10,877 nt of DNA from an uncultured Bacteroidota bacterium (GTDB taxonomy: Bacteria; Bacteroidota; Bacteroidia; Flavobacteriales; Flavobacteriaceae), in contig CAILTC010000141.1 of assembly GCA_903837025.1 (NCBI GenBank), positions 1-10,877 on the forward strand, written 5' to 3'. Of the stretch, positions 7,801-10,877 are shown one piece after another. Position numbers and translations under genes: made by a program. Under the pieces are notes generated by a model that worked only from the letters and a program-made list of their open reading frames with translations, was not told the DNA's origin and ran no database searches. Position 1 is the stretch's first letter, and each line of letters starts with the position of its first letter.

Positions 7801-10800
7801 CTTAACGGAGAACAGTTAGACCCTGATGTTGAGGAAGGATTTGTAACCTTTAACGGTATTTCTATTTGATAAAAATTATCAGTAAAGTCATTTCCAAAAC
7901 GGATAAAACCTATCAATTGATTATCTCGAAGTGCAATTTCATTTGGCAGCGATTCAGCGTGTAGAAACATTTTTAATTTCTTGAACTGACGCATATCTAC
8001 GCTCACATTTTTAAAAACTGCTCTTGAATCATTTGGTTGAAGTCCCGAACCAGAAACCCTTAACGATAATGATTGTTCATTTTGATTAATAAGGGTATTA
8101 TTATTATACAATTGTTCGCGTTGCACACCTGGTGGAACAATGTAATTAACGGGACATCGTTGGTTATTTTCTTGAATATTTACAGCCAAAACGTCAAGAA
8201 TCGTTCCGCTATTTACTGAATTAATAAGAGCTGGATCAATGGTTTGTGTATAACTTCTCCAATCTCCTCTTACTAAATCTAAGGAACCAAACCGAACTGT
8301 CACCTGATTGCTAAAACCAGTCATAAACATCCTCATAAAAGGAATTGTTCTAAAATCAGAAATACTTCCTATAGTGTTTTCAGGTTTAAAAATAGGTATT
8401 TTATACTGAATCCATCTTGCATCTGTTATAGAACCATTAGGCAAAGTTACTTGTGTATTTCTTATATCGGTAATGTAATTTTGACCAACAGTCATATTTG
8501 GTTTTACATCAATACTATATTCATAATAGGCGTCAATGGTATTCATTGTATTATCCCTATTTATATCTTCAACATCAGGAATACCTGTAGCGGCTCTATT
8601 AGCATCATTAATATCAACGGCCGAATTCCCATCGGTTCCATTATAATTTTTATATCGATCTAAAATACTTCCTGAAGTATTTAAATAATAGGTATAGTTA
8701 TCTGCTGCTGGATCTTTTTCGGATGCATAATTAGTATAGACAGATCCTTCGTTTGCATCGGACAAACCATCTAATCCAACATCTTGATTTTTTCGATTGG
8801 CAGTGTTAGAATCAAAGGCATAAATTAAAGATTGTGAAGCGGGTACATTCCCCCATATTGGAGCGGGGTTTACCATTATTTGGTCTGGCCCTAGTCCGTT
8901 TTCATATTCTTTCCTTCCGTCTTTTAATATATCTTCTGAGATTTCTCCTAAATTAAAATATATTTTTCCTGTATTTGCTGGAGAGATAGCCCCTGTTCCA
9001 ACATAAGGATCTAAAGCCCAAAATTGAATATACTCAATATTTCCTTGCTCAAAATTTGTAGAATTCAAAGCCCTCATGATTCCTCCAAAATTGGTCTTAG
9101 GACTAACATTTACATTCAAACCATTATTATAAGGCCCTCTTTCCGTAGGATAATAACTTAAATCTAAAGTACTTATAACTTGAGATTGCCCCGCAGCAAT
9201 ATCTGTCAAGGGATATAATTCTTCGCTAAAAATTCTTCTTGTGGAATTTGATGATAGATCATCATTCGTAATTCCGCTTGGTTTTTGCACGTAAAATAAT
9301 GGATCAATAGTATACCAAGATAATTTGGCTCTTTTATAACCATAACTCAAATCATTTGCATTTGCATTAAAGTTATAATTACTCTGAGCATCATTAATTG
9401 GGGTTGATGCTAAACTCCAAGCATAAGCCGATCGCATATCAATGGTTGATTGCGAACCTTCAAAATCATCCACATAGATGGTAGCTTCACCTTGAAAACT
9501 ATTGCCTTTTGGAGCATCTGGCTTCAAAAATGCAATTTCACCCCTTACCGATAAATTGGAAGGTACATCTGTATCAATATTTGGTAATTTATTCACTAAT
9601 CGGGTAAAGAAAGGAACTTCTGTTGAAAAATTAGTATTAAAACCAAACATGCTATTGTTAACCGATTCCTGTCCAAAACTAGATTTTTGTGTAAAAGGTT
9701 GTTCGCTCAGTTTCAAGAAAGTGGCACCAATCAAAAATTTATCGGAAAATTTATGTTCTACATTTACACCAAAAAACTGTTTTGTTTGTTGCCCAAAAAC
9801 AGAGTTGTTTTCTAGCGAAATATTAATTGGCGTATTCGAAGCTTGCAAAGCAGGATCTAGAATTTGAACTTTTCCTAATTGATAATTTACACTATAATCA
9901 ATTCCCTCAACCAGTACTCTACCTCCAGCGGTTACAACAACTGAACCTCTAGGAACATTAAAAGCCCCAATAGGTATTCCGTCACTTCCAGTAGATTTAA
10001 ATTTTCCTCTTAATAGAAATTTATTCTTGTCACTATCTTGTAAAGCTCCTGACTGGGTGTTACCATACAAACTATGAAACACATATTTAAGTTGATTCGC
10101 ATTATAAGTACTGGTGTCTTTGTAGTTTTCTACAGGATTCCCATTTAAGTCCTTATTTGATAATTTATTAAACAACATTTCACCAAAAGGTTCTTTGTTA
10201 GTAAATATTATTCTTCCGTTTTGAGTATCAATTGTTAGTCCTGGCATGAAATCAAAAAAACCATCCCCACCAACTTGTGGATCATTATTAGAATTCAGTT
10301 TGTCTAAATTGAACACTTTTAATAAAGGAGTTTCTGCAATTTTATTTTCTGGCAAAGGGTTTGCCGGAAAAGGAACCGGATTTCCTGCAATATCTTTAGC
10401 TTCCGTGATATAATTCACGGGAGATGGATCCGTATAAAGAATATTAAACCTAAAATTATCCGGTTTTATTTGATAGGCTCCAGGAATTTGATAAATATTT
10501 TTCATCATCAAATTCCATACAGGATCTTGAACATTGGTCAAACTACTTCTCAACATTTTTAATATCAAACTTTGTGTAATTATAGCTTGATTTGATGGAA
10601 CTGTCCCTGTTACCAAAGTAGCACTTACACCGTCATTCCCAAATTCCCCGACTTGATATACTTTGTCTCCAATAGTATATTGGAAAGCGACAGCAAGAAC
10701 CTGATCACTGGTTAATCGTTGTTGCAATGAAATATATCCTAATTGAGCATTAAAAGTATATTCGTTTGCATTTAATTTCCTAGCATTTTCAAGTTTTGAA

Positions 10801-10877
10801 TAATCCTTACCTTCAGTTGCTTGATTATTAAATCCTGAATTTGAAGTTGCTATTTCTCTAATATTTTTATTCAACAA
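4890..10877 (-). CDS. sprA: SprA (Sov homologue), T9SS outer-membrane translocon, N-terminus cut off by window edge
   Basis: SprA is the very large outer-membrane beta-barrel that forms the protein-conducting channel of the type IX secretion system, needed for secretion and gliding. The C-terminal 1,995 codons are visible without interruption. Full-length SprA is about 2,400 residues, so roughly 400 are missing; the leading TTG at the edge is internal, not a start. Visible-residue landmarks are an ATIYVDDFEGSQSTID motif (about 463-478), FWALDPYVGTG (about 616-626), an Asp-rich stretch with DVGLDGLSDANE (about 693-705), DVEDINRDNTMNTIDAYYEY (about 764-783), and a SprA_N-type block PPKWGINLPFNYAVGE (about 1187-1202). 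A Lys/Ala/Pro-rich linker follows at about 1505-1535, then beta-strand-rich sequence to the end RSGFTLRYNFGN. From known structures, SprA has 36 strands and works with PorV and a plug protein. Confidence 0.95.
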   Translation of the reverse strand: MLNKNIREIATSNSGFNNQATEGKDYSKLENARKLNANEYTFNAQLGYISLQQRLTSDQVLAVAFQYTIGDKVYQVGEFGNDGVSATLVTGTVPSNQAIITQSLILKMLRSSLTNVQDPVWNLMMKNIYQIPGAYQIKPDNFRFNILYTDPSPVNYITEAKDIAGNPVPFPANPLPENKIAETPLLKVFNLDKLNSNNDPQVGGDGFFDFMPGLTIDTQNGRIIFTNKEPFGEMLFNKLSNKDLNGNPVENYKDTSTYNANQLKYVFHSLYGNTQSGALQDSDKNKFLLRGKFKSTGSDGIPIGAFNVPRGSVVVTAGGRVLVEGIDYSVNYQLGKVQILDPALQASNTPINISLENNSVFGQQTKQFFGVNVEHKFSDKFLIGATFLKLSEQPFTQKSSFGQESVNNSMFGFNTNFSTEVPFFTRLVNKLPNIDTDVPSNLSVRGEIAFLKPDAPKGNSFQGEATIYVDDFEGSQSTIDMRSAYAWSLASTPINDAQSNYNFNANANDLSYGYKRAKLSWYTIDPLFYVQKPSGITNDDLSSNSTRRIFSEELYPLTDIAAGQSQVISTLDLSYYPTERGPYNNGLNVNVSPKTNFGGIMRALNSTNFEQGNIEYIQFWALDPYVGTGAISPANTGKIYFNLGEISEDILKDGRKEYENGLGPDQIMVNPAPIWGNVPASQSLIYAFDSNTANRKNQDVGLDGLSDANEGSVYTNYASEKDPAADNYTYYLNTSGSILDRYKNYNGTDGNSAVDINDANRAATGIPDVEDINRDNTMNTIDAYYEYSIDVKPNMTVGQNYITDIRNTQVTLPNGSITDARWIQYKIPIFKPENTIGSISDFRTIPFMRMFMTGFSNQVTVRFGSLDLVRGDWRSYTQTIDPALINSVNSGTILDVLAVNIQENNQRCPVNYIVPPGVQREQLYNNNTLINQNEQSLSLRVSGSGLQPNDSRAVFKNVSVDMRQFKKLKMFLHAESLPNEIALRDNQLIGFIRFGNDFTDNFYQIEIPLKVTNPSSTSGSNCSPLSAESVWPADNDIDLALSLLTTLKIKAMGINSSTLPADGIYYLNEDELDPSLASKTNKLRLGVKGNPNFGQVRDLMIGVKSNETHQNLKGEVWFDELRVADMENSSGMAALLNVDSNFADFATISATGKKSTIGFGTIEQGPNDRSREDTKQYNIVTNMNLGKLLPPKWGINLPFNYAVGETIITPEYDPFSQDIKLQQLLDNTPNSAERNFLTNRAIDYTRLRSINFIGVRKQRRADQKQNVYDPENFTFSQSYNEVQRHDFEIDQYTDKKANTSLDYAYTFKPVSIEPFKKTKFMKKSDYWKLLRDFNFDYLPSNVSFNTNIIREYNRQQYRQVDVEGLPLDPMYRRNFGFNYQYGINFNLTKSLKLSYTASSNNIVKNYLNKDNVPIDTFTIWDSYFNIGDPNQHMQQLVLNYELPINKIPIFSFVKANYSYTGNYSWQRTSTALSQIVIDGAPYDLGNTIQNSAAHNLNATLNMDAFYKYIGLSKNKNKSEAKPKAAAPKPGEKIAKVNKVSVPKENVFVDGLIGVLTSLKNVQANYTQNNGTVLPGYTPGVGFLGSSKPTIGFIFGSQDDVRYEAAKNGWLTSYPNFNQNFTQVSNKVFKATANMDLFPDLKIDLTFDRSYSTNFSEQYDVTNGQYNALSPYSYGMFSISTVLIKTAFSTSDQNSSTAFDDFRNNRLIIANRLATQRGIDITNPLNLDSSGYPLGYGKDNQAVLLPAFLAAYAGNSASSGSLGIFRSFPLPNWSLKYSGLMRYEFFKDNFKRFTLQHNYRASYTINAFRSNFDYDKTPNGVDLSGNFFNKTIMSNINLVEQFNPLIRMDFELKNSLKILTEIKKDRALSMSFDNNLLTEVKGIEYVVGLGYRIKDVIVSSKMADSPTGVIKSDINLKADVSYRNNKTIVRYLDYDNNQLAGGQNFWSLKFSADYSFSKNLTAIFFYDHSFTRAVISTSFPMTNIRSGFTLRYNFGN

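Noticed and set aside
5098..9867. Plus-strand and alternative-frame open stretches inside sprA (e.g. 5098-5442, 7005-7208, 9502-9867)
   Set aside because: They lie entirely within the strongly supported sprA frame and their translations show no domain, signal peptide or family resemblance.
10870..10877. TTG at the right edge as a possible start of the large gene
   Set aside because: The sequence at the edge is already SprA interior and the family is about 400 residues longer, so the gene is simply cut by the window.

Overview
The window is AT-rich, and every credible gene in it lies on the minus strand. The genes point to a gliding member of the Flavobacteriia, most likely Flavobacterium or a close relative. 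It holds most of sprA, the outer-membrane channel of the type IX secretion system (T9SS), and a remB-like gliding-motility gene. Further support comes from a Bacteroidota-type -7 promoter box (TAnnTTTG) upstream of gcvH and an RHS-core fragment with wording typical of Flavobacteria.

In the direction of transcription (high to low coordinates) the layout is as follows. sprA (4890-10877) is cut by the right edge and lacks its N-terminal part. Next comes an 83-bp gap with a likely promoter, then a tight co-directional run: gcvH (glycine cleavage H protein), a VanZ-family membrane protein (GTG start, overlapping gcvH by 8 nt), deoC (deoxyribose-phosphate aldolase), and a remB-like outer-membrane protein with a TonB-C-like N-terminal domain. 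From memory, sprA-gcvH-vanZ-deoC-remB matches the F. johnsoniae order. This part looks like conserved chromosomal backbone in which two motility/secretion genes flank three unrelated genes.

Immediately after the remB stop the content changes to accessory DNA. There is an orphan RHS tip: the end of an RHS core up to the DPDGM boundary motif, then about 200 residues of variable C-terminus with a LysM-like stretch and a Gly/Ala-rich hydrophobic segment. Nine bases later comes a 65-residue protein with two membrane segments, which sits where a cognate immunity gene would be. The RHS reading frame is recognisable almost up to the remB stop codon but has no RHS shell upstream, so it is a displaced cassette and not a complete toxin gene.

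The leftmost ~110 bp hold two perfect inverted repeats and a short open frame running off the window edge, perhaps the start of a transposase or another cassette.

The most interesting part is the RHS-tip plus membrane-protein pair, a candidate membrane-targeting toxin/immunity cassette parked at the 3' end of a gliding-motility locus. The toxin activity cannot be named from the sequence. No tRNA, rRNA, CRISPR array or complete insertion sequence was seen.
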